64,000 nucleotides of DNA from positions 19,269-83,268 of the forward strand of contig CAZJHS010000003.1 in NCBI GenBank assembly GCA_964545895.1, read 5' to 3'. The stretch comes from UBA6183 sp964545895. GTDB taxonomy: Bacteria; Bacteroidota; Bacteroidia; UKL13-3. Every line of letters begins with the position of its first letter. The stretch's first letter is position 1. The position numbers and the translations under genes are program-made. The notes beneath the pieces were generated by a model that worked only from the letters and a program-made list of their open reading frames with translations, was not told the DNA's origin and did not search any database. This document shows positions 6,429 through 15,095 of the stretch, one piece after another.

Positions 6429-8945
6429 TTATTCTATAATCACACGCTTGGTAGCCACGCCACCATTGGTAATTACTTTAACAATGTACATGCCTTTTTG
6501 CGTTAGGTTTAATTGGGTTGATGTGGTTTGCTCCACCAATTTACCAGTAATATCATATACATCAACACCCAATACTTTAAGTGCAGCAGGTAAAGCAATA
6601 TTTACCACACCTGTACTTGGCACCGGATACATATTTACCAAATGATTAATAGTACTGTTTTCGGTTAAACCAACATACTGTTTAAAGTTAACCATTACAC
6701 TGTCGTAAGCACGCATTTGAGGAGCTTTAGCAGCGTTAAACTCGCGTACATAAATTACCACATTGTTTTTGCTCATGTTAGGTACTTTAAATGAGTAGAT
6801 GTTATTATTTTTAATAGCACCAACAATTGGAGTTACTATTATTGCAGAAGAGCTACTATCAAAATACACATATTGTAAAACTACAGAATCAACCATATTG
6901 CTATTCCAAACAATGCTGTAAGTTGAATCTGCATTTAACATAGCATTAGGTGCAGGTGCAGTAATATTTATATCAACTACCGTATCAACAGCAATGTAAG
7001 TCATCGTGCTAAAATCAATTTTTCTTGTCCACTCTGGGTGGTCAATAAATGGATTACGATTTTTTTGTACAGTATAAATGTACTCGTTGCGCGCAATCTC
7101 TAATGCACTTGGAGGATCTTGTTGGTGCCATTGTAATAACACATTTAAATCTTGACTTGATGGCAATCTCCATGCGTTACCATTTGCACCATCATAACAA
7201 GTTAACATGTAAAGTAAAGCACGTGCGGCATCTCCTTTTTGTTCGTTGCGTGGTTCGTAAACTGTATTTCCTTTGCTATCAGTTCCTAATTTTCCTTCAC
7301 CAGTAGGTGAGGTATATGTAGCATTAACTACAACAGCTAAAGGATAATTGCTACGCTTGCCATTGCCTACAAGTTGGTCGGCAGGGAACAAGTGGTGTAA
7401 ATCGTTATACTCTGGCAATTCCTTACCATTAGCGCCATTTGGCCAAGTAGAAATACTACGTGTTGGCATCCAGCTTTGGCAAAAAGTATGCTCGCGTGTT
7501 TGTGTGCCAGGATTACCTGATTGTCCAGTCCACCATGTAAATGGCTCGTTGTATACATAAGGAGCACCAGTATACACACAAGTAACGGCTTTTTTTCCGC
7601 CTGTTGTATCGCGCGATAAGTAGTTATTTACAATAACAGACAAATAACTACTGTAAAAAATAGTATCGTGCGAGTTAATCTTATTATGCAACGCAGTAAG
7701 GAAGTTATTAGCTTGCGGATCGATACCGTTGTAGTAATTTCCTGGCTCGCCATTTAAAGTGGTTACACTTGAAGTTGGAACATTGCTGGTGTTGTAATTC
7801 TCAAATCCAGCAGGGCCATTAACCGAGTATGCAGCAAAGCTGTAATTGGTATTTGCTAAAATGTAATTAGGTTTAATTGCGGTAGTATCTGCACCAATAT
7901 ACATTACTTGCGCACCACCAATATAATCTCCTCTTTGGTAAGTTACACCATCAACTGGTGCTTCGGTAAGTGCACCTCCCACTTTTCTCAATATCAAATA
8001 TTTTTCGGTTTGGGTTGATGGATAGCTAACCGTTAATGTTTGTGTGCGCACATTGCTCACATTAATAGAAGGAACAGCTGCAGGCTCGGTTGCATATTGG
8101 CCTCCAATAGCATAAAGATTAATTAAAAACGGGCTACGCTCTGTATCCGAAGTATATAACTTAACAGTGGCATAACGAGAACCATTTGCACTAGGTGTAA
8201 AGTAAACCGAGAAAGTATCGGTTCCATTATTAAATGGTGTAATACTATCAAAAGTGCCTACTGCAAAATCAGCAGCATGTGTGCCACTTAATACAATACT
8301 ATCTATTTTTAAATTAGCCCCTGTACCTACATTTTGTATGGTAAAATTTTTACTTGCGCTATTACCAAAAGTGTAAGTAATACCGTTTGATAAAGTGGTG
8401 GTATTTTGTTTAACCAACAAACCAACAGCAGCAGCAGGTGCCGCGTTAACCGTAATCAAATCAACGGCCATATTACCTCCACCTCCAGAACCACCCGGAA
8501 GCTTTATTGTGTAATAAAACCTTACCCAACGTGTGGTCGATTTTAATGAATCGGTATACATTGGGTCGTTAAAGTTGGTTGCAGTTGTTGCTTTTGATGT
8601 GAAGCTACGCATTGTTGTCCAAGTGGTACCATTATCACTCTCTTGAATATCAAACTGACCTGCCCAAGCATTACCTGCATTTTGTGGACTTAAATAATAA
8701 GTTAACGTACCCGGTTTATCAGCAAAGTTGATGGTTATATTTTCACCTGTCGCATCTAATCTGCCCGAAAGTGCATCGTTTTTACCAAATGCATAGGTTA
8801 AGTTTCCGTTAGTACCTACATTGTAACCCCAACCAGTTGGTGGAGCTGAAACACTTGGAGTTGTGAAGCCCCAGCTTGTAGGCAACACTGCCTGTGCAAA
8901 TGCCAACATGGGCATCATGCATAATGAAAGTATTAGTTTTCTCAT
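6429..8945 (-). CDS. Secreted endonuclease I with T9SS sorting domain
   Basis: An 838-aa multidomain exoprotein. In order: signal peptide (MRKLILSLCMMPMLAFAQ); an N-terminal beta-sandwich-like region (to ~160); a choice-of-anchor/ASH-like domain (~170-285); an FnIII-like domain (~290-395); an endonuclease I domain (~400-640); an Ig-like domain; and a T9SS type A sorting domain (YPVPSTGVVNIALP... to ...KRVIIE). The nuclease motifs REHTFCQSWMP and DLHHLFPADQ, followed by GKRSNYPL, match the His-metal-finger active site of the EndoI/Vvn family, which cuts DNA and RNA non-specifically outside the cell. The start at 8945 is chosen over 8996 because it begins the signal peptide. Likely roles are nutrient scavenging or matrix DNA turnover. 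Confidence 0.92.
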   Translation of the reverse strand: MRKLILSLCMMPMLAFAQAVLPTSWGFTTPSVSAPPTGWGYNVGTNGNLTYAFGKNDALSGRLDATGENITINFADKPGTLTYYLSPQNAGNAWAGQFDIQESDNGTTWTTMRSFTSKATTATNFNDPMYTDSLKSTTRWVRFYYTIKLPGGSGGGGNMAVDLITVNAAPAAAVGLLVKQNTTTLSNGITYTFGNSASKNFTIQNVGTGANLKIDSIVLSGTHAADFAVGTFDSITPFNNGTDTFSVYFTPSANGSRYATVKLYTSDTERSPFLINLYAIGGQYATEPAAVPSINVSNVRTQTLTVSYPSTQTEKYLILRKVGGALTEAPVDGVTYQRGDYIGGAQVMYIGADTTAIKPNYILANTNYSFAAYSVNGPAGFENYNTSNVPTSSVTTLNGEPGNYYNGIDPQANNFLTALHNKINSHDTIFYSSYLSVIVNNYLSRDTTGGKKAVTCVYTGAPYVYNEPFTWWTGQSGNPGTQTREHTFCQSWMPTRSISTWPNGANGKELPEYNDLHHLFPADQLVGNGKRSNYPLAVVVNATYTSPTGEGKLGTDSKGNTVYEPRNEQKGDAARALLYMLTCYDGANGNAWRLPSSQDLNVLLQWHQQDPPSALEIARNEYIYTVQKNRNPFIDHPEWTRKIDFSTMTYIAVDTVVDINITAPAPNAMLNADSTYSIVWNSNMVDSVVLQYVYFDSSSSAIIVTPIVGAIKNNNIYSFKVPNMSKNNVVIYVREFNAAKAPQMRAYDSVMVNFKQYVGLTENSTINHLVNMYPVPSTGVVNIALPAALKVLGVDVYDITGKLVEQTTSTQLNLTQKGMYIVKVITNGGVATKRVIIE

Positions 8946-9196
8946 AAAATATTTCTGTGCTAAAAAAGCTGTGCAAGATAAACCTTTAGCATGCACAATT
9001 CCTTGATAATTAAATCAAATTATCATTAAATTTATGCAAACGGAGTTTTAATTACTGCCAATTTTAAATGCTTCAGCATGATGCTCTTTGCTCAAACTAT
9101 TACATTTTTGGCTTTGATTTTCAGACGTTTATTAAATTTATTGGAAATAGGTGTAACTTTACCTACCTCATTTGCGTACTACCATCGCCCCCAATA

Positions 9197-9682
9197 ATGA
9201 CAGTAGCGGAATACAATACATGTGTTGATTTATTTGCTGACGGCCTATATAGGTTTGTGGTGAAGAATTGCCGCAACCAAGATATGGCGCAAGACGTGGT
9301 TCAGGACACGTTTGAAAAGTTATGGGTAAAGATAAACCACGTAGAATATGCAACTGCTAAATCGTATTTATTTACTGCTGCCTATCATACCATGATTGAT
9401 GCTATTAGAAAAGATAAAAAACATGCTGATATAACCGAAGAAAACCATGAGCATTACAATACCGCAAGCCAATACACTGATGTAAAAAAAGTACTTAACA
9501 TGGCACTAGCTAAGTTGCCCGAAATACAACGTGTGGTAATTACACTTAGAGATTATGAGGGATATAGTTATGAGGAAATTGGACAAATAACAACTTTAAC
9601 CGAAAGCCAGGTAAAGGTATACATATACCGAGCCCGCGTATTTTTAAAAAACTATTTGGTAAGTCTTGATAGCGTAATATGA
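9197..9682 (+). CDS. ECF RNA polymerase sigma factor
   Basis: A 161-aa sigma-70 family factor of the extracytoplasmic-function class. Region 2 (YRFVVKNCRNQDMAQDVVQD and FEKLWVK) and region 4 (LPEIQRVVITLRDYEGYSYE, then a helix-turn-helix around TESQVKVYIYRARVFLK) are present, and the linker is short as expected. The frame opens at 9068, but I start at the ATG 9197 because sigma region 2 begins right after it and the upstream part is not sigma-like. It overlaps the next gene by 4 bp (ATGA), which indicates a coupled sigma/anti-sigma pair. Confidence 0.92.
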   Translation: MTVAEYNTCVDLFADGLYRFVVKNCRNQDMAQDVVQDTFEKLWVKINHVEYATAKSYLFTAAYHTMIDAIRKDKKHADITEENHEHYNTASQYTDVKKVLNMALAKLPEIQRVVITLRDYEGYSYEEIGQITTLTESQVKVYIYRARVFLKNYLVSLDSVI

Positions 9683-10638
9683 ATTTAGACAGAACAACAT
9701 ACGAGCTTTTTATTATTGATTACTTGGAGGGCCAATTGGATGCTGTTCAGGTATCGGAGCTATTGTTGTTTTTAGAGCAAAACCCTGATTTAAAAACCGA
9801 ATTTGAAGGTATTGAACAGGTGTATTTACACAAAGAGGAAATACTAAGTATTGACAAAAAATCGCTTAAAAAGCCTGAGCAAATAAACATCACTCCTGCT
9901 ATAGAAAACTTGATGGTGGCCGTACTCGAATCAGATGCCACACCTGCAGAGCAAGCGCATTTATCAAACTTAACAGCAACTTACCCAAACCTGCGTATCC
10001 AACAACATTGGCTTGCGCAAACCATAACCGAAGCCGATTTAGCTGTAGTTTATCCACGCAAAAAATCGCTTAAAAAATACAGCATTGGCAAATGGTACAA
10101 AATATCGGCTGTTGCAGCAGCACTTATTGCCAGCCTTGTAATTGCAGTGTTTTACAATACACCAATTACGCCTAATCCAATTGCCCATGTAAAGCCAGTA
10201 TCTAACCCAAAAAATGTTGCACAAAACAAAGCTGAAACCCTACCCGTTTTAGCATCATTAACTACACAAAAAGAGATTAAACATACCCGTAAATCAATTT
10301 ATGCAAACAAGCTAACAGCACCTATAAAAACAGCACCTGCTAGCTGCACATTAATTGCTACAAGCAAAAAGCCAATGCTAACTGCTGCCAATAAGCTGGA
10401 GTTTAAGGTACAAAACACGCAAGTAATACTTTTAGCTGCGCATAAAAATACTGATGATGATTTTATAAACGCAAACGAATGGCTTAAAAACAAAGTGGCC
10501 GAAACAACCAGTCCAAACTCATTACTGGCCCGCTTTAACCAAATTACTGGAGCAGGAATAATTTTAGAAAAAGATTCTTTTAGCGGAAAGTTTAAACGAT
10601 TTGAAATTACAAGTATAGGTTTAGCTTTAAATAAATAA
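9679..10638 (+). CDS. Membrane protein, putative anti-sigma factor
   Basis: A 319-aa protein with an acidic cytoplasmic N-terminal part (MNLDRTTYELFIIDYLEGQL start, a form common in Bacteroidota anti-sigma-like proteins), one membrane segment at about residues 140-157 (ISAVAAALIASLVIAVFY) and a Lys/Ala-rich periplasmic tail. No zinc-finger HxxxCxxC is seen. Translational overlap with the sigma factor and the single TM suggest it holds the sigma factor at the membrane; this is inferred from context. Confidence 0.75.
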   Translation: MNLDRTTYELFIIDYLEGQLDAVQVSELLLFLEQNPDLKTEFEGIEQVYLHKEEILSIDKKSLKKPEQINITPAIENLMVAVLESDATPAEQAHLSNLTATYPNLRIQQHWLAQTITEADLAVVYPRKKSLKKYSIGKWYKISAVAAALIASLVIAVFYNTPITPNPIAHVKPVSNPKNVAQNKAETLPVLASLTTQKEIKHTRKSIYANKLTAPIKTAPASCTLIATSKKPMLTAANKLEFKVQNTQVILLAAHKNTDDDFINANEWLKNKVAETTSPNSLLARFNQITGAGIILEKDSFSGKFKRFEITSIGLALNK

Positions 10639-10698
10639 TTTTCAACTCCGCTGTAACTTTTTACATCACCTAACCGTATTACAGTAAATATTAAAACC

Positions 10699-12132
10699 AT
10701 GAAAACTTATACTAAACTATTTTTACTGCTTATTGGAGCTCCAATTTTGTTTATTAAACCAGCTAAAGCCCAAAGCAGCCAACCATTACCCGAGTTTGAT
10801 AAAATTAAAGCAGATGGCTATGTTAACATTGAACTTGTAATTGCCGATAGACACTCAGCTTACTCGGGTGCCGAAACAACACTTAAATTAGAGGTTAGCA
10901 ACGGAACTCTTATTATCGATAATCTGCCAAGTGGAGAAAACTCGTTAAAAATTTACACGCCTAAAATTAATGCCATACAATTAGATGGTGCTGTACACTT
11001 AACCACCACCGACACTATCAGAAATACTAATTTTTCGGTATTACTTGATGGCGCAAGTACTGCAAACATTATTGTTATAACTGATAACTTAAAAGCAACC
11101 GCTGATGGTGCTGCTAACTTAACCCTTGCAGGCAAGGCACAAACTGCGGTTTTTAATGTAGATGGTGCTGCAAAAATTAATGCTTTACAACTTATTGCAG
11201 AGCAGGCCGATGTAAAAGCAGATGGAATTGCCGCTGCAAAAGTTAACGTAACTAAAAACCTAATTGCCCGAGCCGATGGAACTGCCAACATTAGTTTTGC
11301 CGGAAACCCCACCAATAAAACACTTACTATGGATGGTGTATCGCACATAAAAAGTATTGATACTGGTGATGACTTTACTGATTTAACGGAAACCAACACC
11401 CCAAAAGACGATACCACCAAAGTAAATATTGGCAATAAAAAGGTGCTTATTTTTGGAAACGATAAACAAAAGAAACCTAAAGAAACCACAGAATCTAAAC
11501 GCATGAAACGTGTATATAGTGGGTTAGAGTTTGGTTTAAATGCATTAGTTACCCCCGATTTGAGTTTTAAATTTGATAACACTAACAAATTTTTAAACAC
11601 CAAAATGGGACAATCGTGGTTTGTTGGTTTTAACATACTTGAACGTGATTTACAAATTGTTAAAAACAAAGTTGCCCTTACTACTGGCCTAGGTTTTAAT
11701 TGGAGCGGTTATCGTTTTGATGGTAGTAATTACCTAACTCCAAATATCGACTCGGTAAGTGCAACCACATCGGCAACTGCATTAAGCTTAAACCAACTAA
11801 ATACATTTGATATAAATGCGCCCTTACTAATTAAATATGCTCCTGGCCGAAACAACAAAAAAAATAAAGGTTTCCATATTGCTGCAGGTGCAATTTTTAG
11901 ATACATAGCCGCTGTAAATGTAAAAACCGAAACCACAGCAAATGGCTACAGGCAAATGGTATATCTGTACGATGATTTTAACATTAACCCGTTAAAAGTT
12001 GATGCAACAGTTAGAGTTGGATATAATAAATTACGCCTTTTTGCCAACTACTCGCTTACACCCTATTTCAATGCCAACAACGCACCCGATGTGCGCACAT
12101 TTGCAGTAGGAATTACGCTTTTATCACACTAA
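10699..12132 (+). CDS. GIN-domain (DUF2807) protein fused to an outer-membrane beta-barrel
   Basis: A 477-aa protein with a signal peptide (cut after AKAQ). Residues ~30-215 form a GIN/DUF2807 right-handed beta-helix with recurring DG turns (LDGAS, ADGAA, VDGAA, ADGIA, ADGTA, MDGVS). A charged linker (~225-270) follows, then a C-terminal region of alternating amphipathic strands (SGLEFGLNAL... to ...TFAVGITLLSH) typical of a PorT/OMP_b-brl barrel. It probably sits in the outer membrane with the GIN part in the periplasm. It follows the sigma/anti-sigma pair by 60 bp and is a likely regulon member or sensor input. The function is unknown. Confidence 0.8.
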   Translation: MKTYTKLFLLLIGAPILFIKPAKAQSSQPLPEFDKIKADGYVNIELVIADRHSAYSGAETTLKLEVSNGTLIIDNLPSGENSLKIYTPKINAIQLDGAVHLTTTDTIRNTNFSVLLDGASTANIIVITDNLKATADGAANLTLAGKAQTAVFNVDGAAKINALQLIAEQADVKADGIAAAKVNVTKNLIARADGTANISFAGNPTNKTLTMDGVSHIKSIDTGDDFTDLTETNTPKDDTTKVNIGNKKVLIFGNDKQKKPKETTESKRMKRVYSGLEFGLNALVTPDLSFKFDNTNKFLNTKMGQSWFVGFNILERDLQIVKNKVALTTGLGFNWSGYRFDGSNYLTPNIDSVSATTSATALSLNQLNTFDINAPLLIKYAPGRNNKKNKGFHIAAGAIFRYIAAVNVKTETTANGYRQMVYLYDDFNINPLKVDATVRVGYNKLRLFANYSLTPYFNANNAPDVRTFAVGITLLSH

Positions 12133-12156
12133 TTCAATCAATAAACCTTATAGGCA

Positions 12157-12197
12157 AACGCCTATTGCTCTTTAAGTGGAGCAATAGGCGTTTTTTG
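12157..12197 (+). terminator. Intrinsic terminator after the sigma-factor operon
   Basis: A perfect 14-bp stem (12157-12170 with 12179-12192), an 8-base loop and a TTTTTT tail. It ends transcription of the sigma/anti-sigma/GIN group before tatC. Confidence 0.92.
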
Positions 12198-12240
12198 TAA
12201 TAAATTATCTGTTTGTAAATGCTTACTTTCGCATCAAATT

Positions 12241-13077
12241 ATGGCACTCGATCAATTAGATGATGAATTTGTGGATCAGAAGGAAATGAGTTTCTTCGAT
12301 CATATTGATGCATTTCGTGGGCACATTGTGCGTGCAGTTATTGCAGTTTTAGCACTTTCCATTATTGCATTCTTCAATAAATATTTACTGTTTGATGTAA
12401 TCTTGTTTGGTCCAATTCATACCGATTTTTGGACCTACCAAGTTCTGTGCGATTTATCTCATCAATTTACCAACAGCGATGAATTTTGCATCAAAGAAAT
12501 GGGCTTTACGCTATCAAACATTAGCATGAGTGGCCAGTTTAGCGAGCATATTTTTATCTCGTTTATTTCAGGAATAATTTTGGCCTTTCCGTTTATTTTA
12601 TGGGAAGTTTGGCGCTTTATTAAACCAGCACTTAGTGGTAAAGAAATTAAGTATGCCCGTGGCTTAGTGTTTTTTAGCTCTATGCTATTTTTTATAGGCA
12701 TTTTGTTTGGCTACTTTTTCCTTTCTCCTCTTTCCATAAATTTTTTGGGTTCGTATAAAGTTAGTGAGTTGGTAAGTAACGAAATCAACCTCGATTCATA
12801 CGTATCGTTTATTGCTACTTTAACTTTTGCCACAGGCCTGGTGTTTGAAATGCCCATATTGGTTTACTTTTTAGCCAAAATTGGCATTTTAAGTAGCGGA
12901 TGGATGCGTAAAAGCAGACGTTACGCCATTGTGGTTATTATGATTTTAGCCGCTGTACTAACACCATCGCCAGATATTGCAAGTATGGTACTGATGTTTA
13001 TACCATTGTATAGCTTATACGAGGTAAGTATTTTAGTAGCAGCTAACGTAGAGCGAACAGAAAAACGTAAAAAATAA
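12241..13077 (+). CDS. tatC: Sec-independent protein translocase TatC
   Basis: A 278-aa polytopic inner-membrane protein that forms the receptor core of the twin-arginine translocase for folded proteins. The N-terminal motif MSFFDHIDAFR corresponds to the family's SFxDHLxELR signal-recognition motif, with F replacing L. Six membrane segments are visible, including FISGIILAFPFILWEVWRFI and YAIVVIMILAAVLTPSPD, the latter carrying the family's TPsPD motif. A longer first periplasmic loop is usual in Bacteroidota. tatA is not in the window. A TACTTTCG element 10 bp before the ATG resembles a -7 box but lacks a -33 partner. Confidence 0.95.
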   Translation: MALDQLDDEFVDQKEMSFFDHIDAFRGHIVRAVIAVLALSIIAFFNKYLLFDVILFGPIHTDFWTYQVLCDLSHQFTNSDEFCIKEMGFTLSNISMSGQFSEHIFISFISGIILAFPFILWEVWRFIKPALSGKEIKYARGLVFFSSMLFFIGILFGYFFLSPLSINFLGSYKVSELVSNEINLDSYVSFIATLTFATGLVFEMPILVYFLAKIGILSSGWMRKSRRYAIVVIMILAAVLTPSPDIASMVLMFIPLYSLYEVSILVAANVERTEKRKK

Positions 13078-13102
13078 TTCACTTAAATAAAGCACGCATT
13101 TT

Positions 13103-13534
13103 ATGAAAATAGCAATTGGTGGCGACCACGCAGGTTTTACCTACAAACAAGAAATTATAACTATGCTTACCCAAGCTGGTCATGCGGTAAAAGATTTTGG
13201 ACCATTTAGCGAAGCTTCGGTTGATTATCCGGATTTTGCACATCCTTTATCTATCTCGGTTGAGAACGGAGAAAATGAATTAGGTATACTTATTTGTGGT
13301 AGCGGAAACGGAGTAGCATTAACGGCAAATAAACATCAAGGCATACGTGCTGCTTTATGTTGGCTTGATGAGTTAGGCGCATTAGCTCGTCAACACAACA
13401 ATGCTAATGTATTGTGCTTACCAGCCCGCTTTATTTCGTTAGATTTAGCTAAGCAAATTACCAACACATTTATTGCTACACCTTTTGAAGGTGGCCGCCA
13501 CGCAAACAGAGTAAATAAAATTAGCTGCTCATAA
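13103..13534 (+). CDS. rpiB: Ribose 5-phosphate isomerase B
   Basis: Interconverts ribose 5-phosphate and ribulose 5-phosphate in the pentose phosphate pathway. At 143 aa it has normal size and carries the GGDHAGF phosphate-binding start, the VDYPDFA motif and the ILICGSGNGVA loop with the catalytic cysteine (Cys in LICGSG), then GIRAALCW and the C-terminal GGRHANRV. It lies 25 bp after tatC and 8 bp before meaB, consistent with one transcript. Confidence 0.95.
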   Translation: MKIAIGGDHAGFTYKQEIITMLTQAGHAVKDFGPFSEASVDYPDFAHPLSISVENGENELGILICGSGNGVALTANKHQGIRAALCWLDELGALARQHNNANVLCLPARFISLDLAKQITNTFIATPFEGGRHANRVNKISCS

Positions 13535-13542
13535 CACGTAGT

Positions 13543-14451
13543 TTGAACACCGATATACCCAACATACTCCAACAACTTTATCAAGGCGAAAAACGCGCCT
13601 TAGCTCGTTGCATAACCCTTGTTGAAAACGAGTGGGATGGGTACGAACAATTATTACAGCAACTTTCGTTTACCAAAAACACTCCCGTTATTGGAATTAC
13701 TGGCCCTCCTGGTGCGGGTAAAAGTACTTTAATTGGTGCATTAGCCGGGTACATTGCATCACTAGGAAAAAAACTAGCCATTATTGCTGTTGATCCCAGT
13801 TCGCCTTTTAATCGAGGAGCTTTAATGGGCGATAGGTTGCGCATGAGCGATCACTACCTTAACCCTAATATTTTTATACGAAGCATGGCTAGCCGTGGCA
13901 GCTTGGGCGGACTTGCTCCCAAAATATTTGAAGTAGCTGATATTATTAAAGCCGCAGGTTTTGATTACATTATTATTGAAACCGTAGGCGTTGGACAAAG
14001 TGAAGTAGAAATTGCTGCTTTAGCCGATACAACTGTTTTGGCTTTAGTGCCCGAAGCTGGCGATGAAATTCAAACCATTAAAAGTGGGGTGATGGAAATT
14101 GCCGACATTTATGTACTTAATAAAGCCGATAGAGATGGCGCTCATACCTTTTTAAAAAACTTAACCTTATTGGCTCATACCAATGCACGCGAGGGTTGGG
14201 AAGCTCCCGTTATAAAAACAGTAGCAACCAAAAACGAAGGTTTAACAGAATTGTTAGCAGCCATTGAAAAACACCACACGCATGGCAGTAGCCAATTTAA
14301 AAAGGCGCATTTAATGGCCGAAAAAGCTATGATGCTGATTAAAAATTTACGCACCAAGGATGTTTCCTTTACGGCTATTGAAGAAGAATTGCAGCAATTA
14401 ATTACAGATAAAAACTTTAACCTCTATCAATATGTTTCTAAGTTTAGATAG
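13543..14451 (+). CDS. meaB: Methylmalonyl-CoA mutase-associated GTPase MeaB
   Basis: A 302-aa G3E-type GTPase that gates cofactor loading of B12-dependent methylmalonyl-CoA mutase. It shows the P-loop GITGPPGAGKSTLI, the DPSSPF motif, the ETVGVGQSE switch and an NKAD guanine-specificity motif, as expected for MeaB/ArgK. The start is TTG at 13543; no in-frame ATG precedes the P-loop at a suitable distance. The mutase genes are not in this window, so it must act on a distant locus. Confidence 0.93.
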   Translation: MNTDIPNILQQLYQGEKRALARCITLVENEWDGYEQLLQQLSFTKNTPVIGITGPPGAGKSTLIGALAGYIASLGKKLAIIAVDPSSPFNRGALMGDRLRMSDHYLNPNIFIRSMASRGSLGGLAPKIFEVADIIKAAGFDYIIIETVGVGQSEVEIAALADTTVLALVPEAGDEIQTIKSGVMEIADIYVLNKADRDGAHTFLKNLTLLAHTNAREGWEAPVIKTVATKNEGLTELLAAIEKHHTHGSSQFKKAHLMAEKAMMLIKNLRTKDVSFTAIEEELQQLITDKNFNLYQYVSKFR

Positions 14452-14487
14452 GTTGGTTTTTAGCACCAACTGTTAATTAAAACAATC

Positions 14488-15063
14488 ATGAATATTTGTA
14501 TCATATCAGGTTCGGCTAGGGCTAATAACAATACCATACGCGTTGCAAAAGCCATACAAAACCATTTACAAGCAGCACAACACCAAGTTAGTTTAGTTGA
14601 TTTTCAGCAATACGATATTCCTTTAATTAACCAAGGCGAAGTAAGTGCCGAATTGTTTACACCATTTCAGCAAAACCTAGCCAATTGCACGCAAGCAGCG
14701 CATGCTGTAATTATAATAACACCAGAATACAACTGGAGTACTACCCCCGAGATTTTAAACTGGCTACACCGTTTTGGCGATAGAAAATTTGCCAATCAAT
14801 TTAACGAAAAAGTATTTGCCACTGTTGGTGTATCAACAGGCAAAGGAGGCAAAGCTCCTGCAATTCATTTGCACAGCATACTCAATAAAATCATCAGTTT
14901 TACAGATTTAAACAGCGTTGTTTCTCCTAAAATTTTCGAATCTCATTTTACCAAAGAGGTATTGGATGAAAGTGGCAACTCGCTTGGAAACCCCATGTTT
15001 GATGCCGGCCTAAACGATTTTATACAATATACCTTGCGTGTAACCCAAAGGTGGATGAGGTAA
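14488..15063 (+). CDS. NADPH-dependent FMN reductase family protein
   Basis: A 191-aa flavodoxin-like reductase. The phosphate loop ISGSARANNNT follows the first strand, and the VIITPEYNWSTTPEILNWL segment is the FMN_red/chromate-reductase signature (PEYN). Expected activity is NAD(P)H-dependent reduction of FMN, quinones or azo compounds in the cytoplasm; the physiological substrate is unknown. It is the last gene of the tatC-rpiB-meaB group (36 bp after meaB). Confidence 0.85.
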   Translation: MNICIISGSARANNNTIRVAKAIQNHLQAAQHQVSLVDFQQYDIPLINQGEVSAELFTPFQQNLANCTQAAHAVIIITPEYNWSTTPEILNWLHRFGDRKFANQFNEKVFATVGVSTGKGGKAPAIHLHSILNKIISFTDLNSVVSPKIFESHFTKEVLDESGNSLGNPMFDAGLNDFIQYTLRVTQRWMR

Positions 15064-15095
15064 ATTTGTATATTGCATTACCTTTTAATTGATGT

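Noticed and set aside
10299..10700. Minus-strand ORF of 133 aa
   Set aside because: It is antisense to the anti-sigma gene, which has a plausible TM and operon context; the ORF resembles no family.
10953..11669. Minus-strand ORF of 238 aa inside the GIN gene
   Set aside because: It is antisense to the DG-repeat part of a convincing secreted protein and has no recognisable domain; the long open frame follows from the repeated codons.
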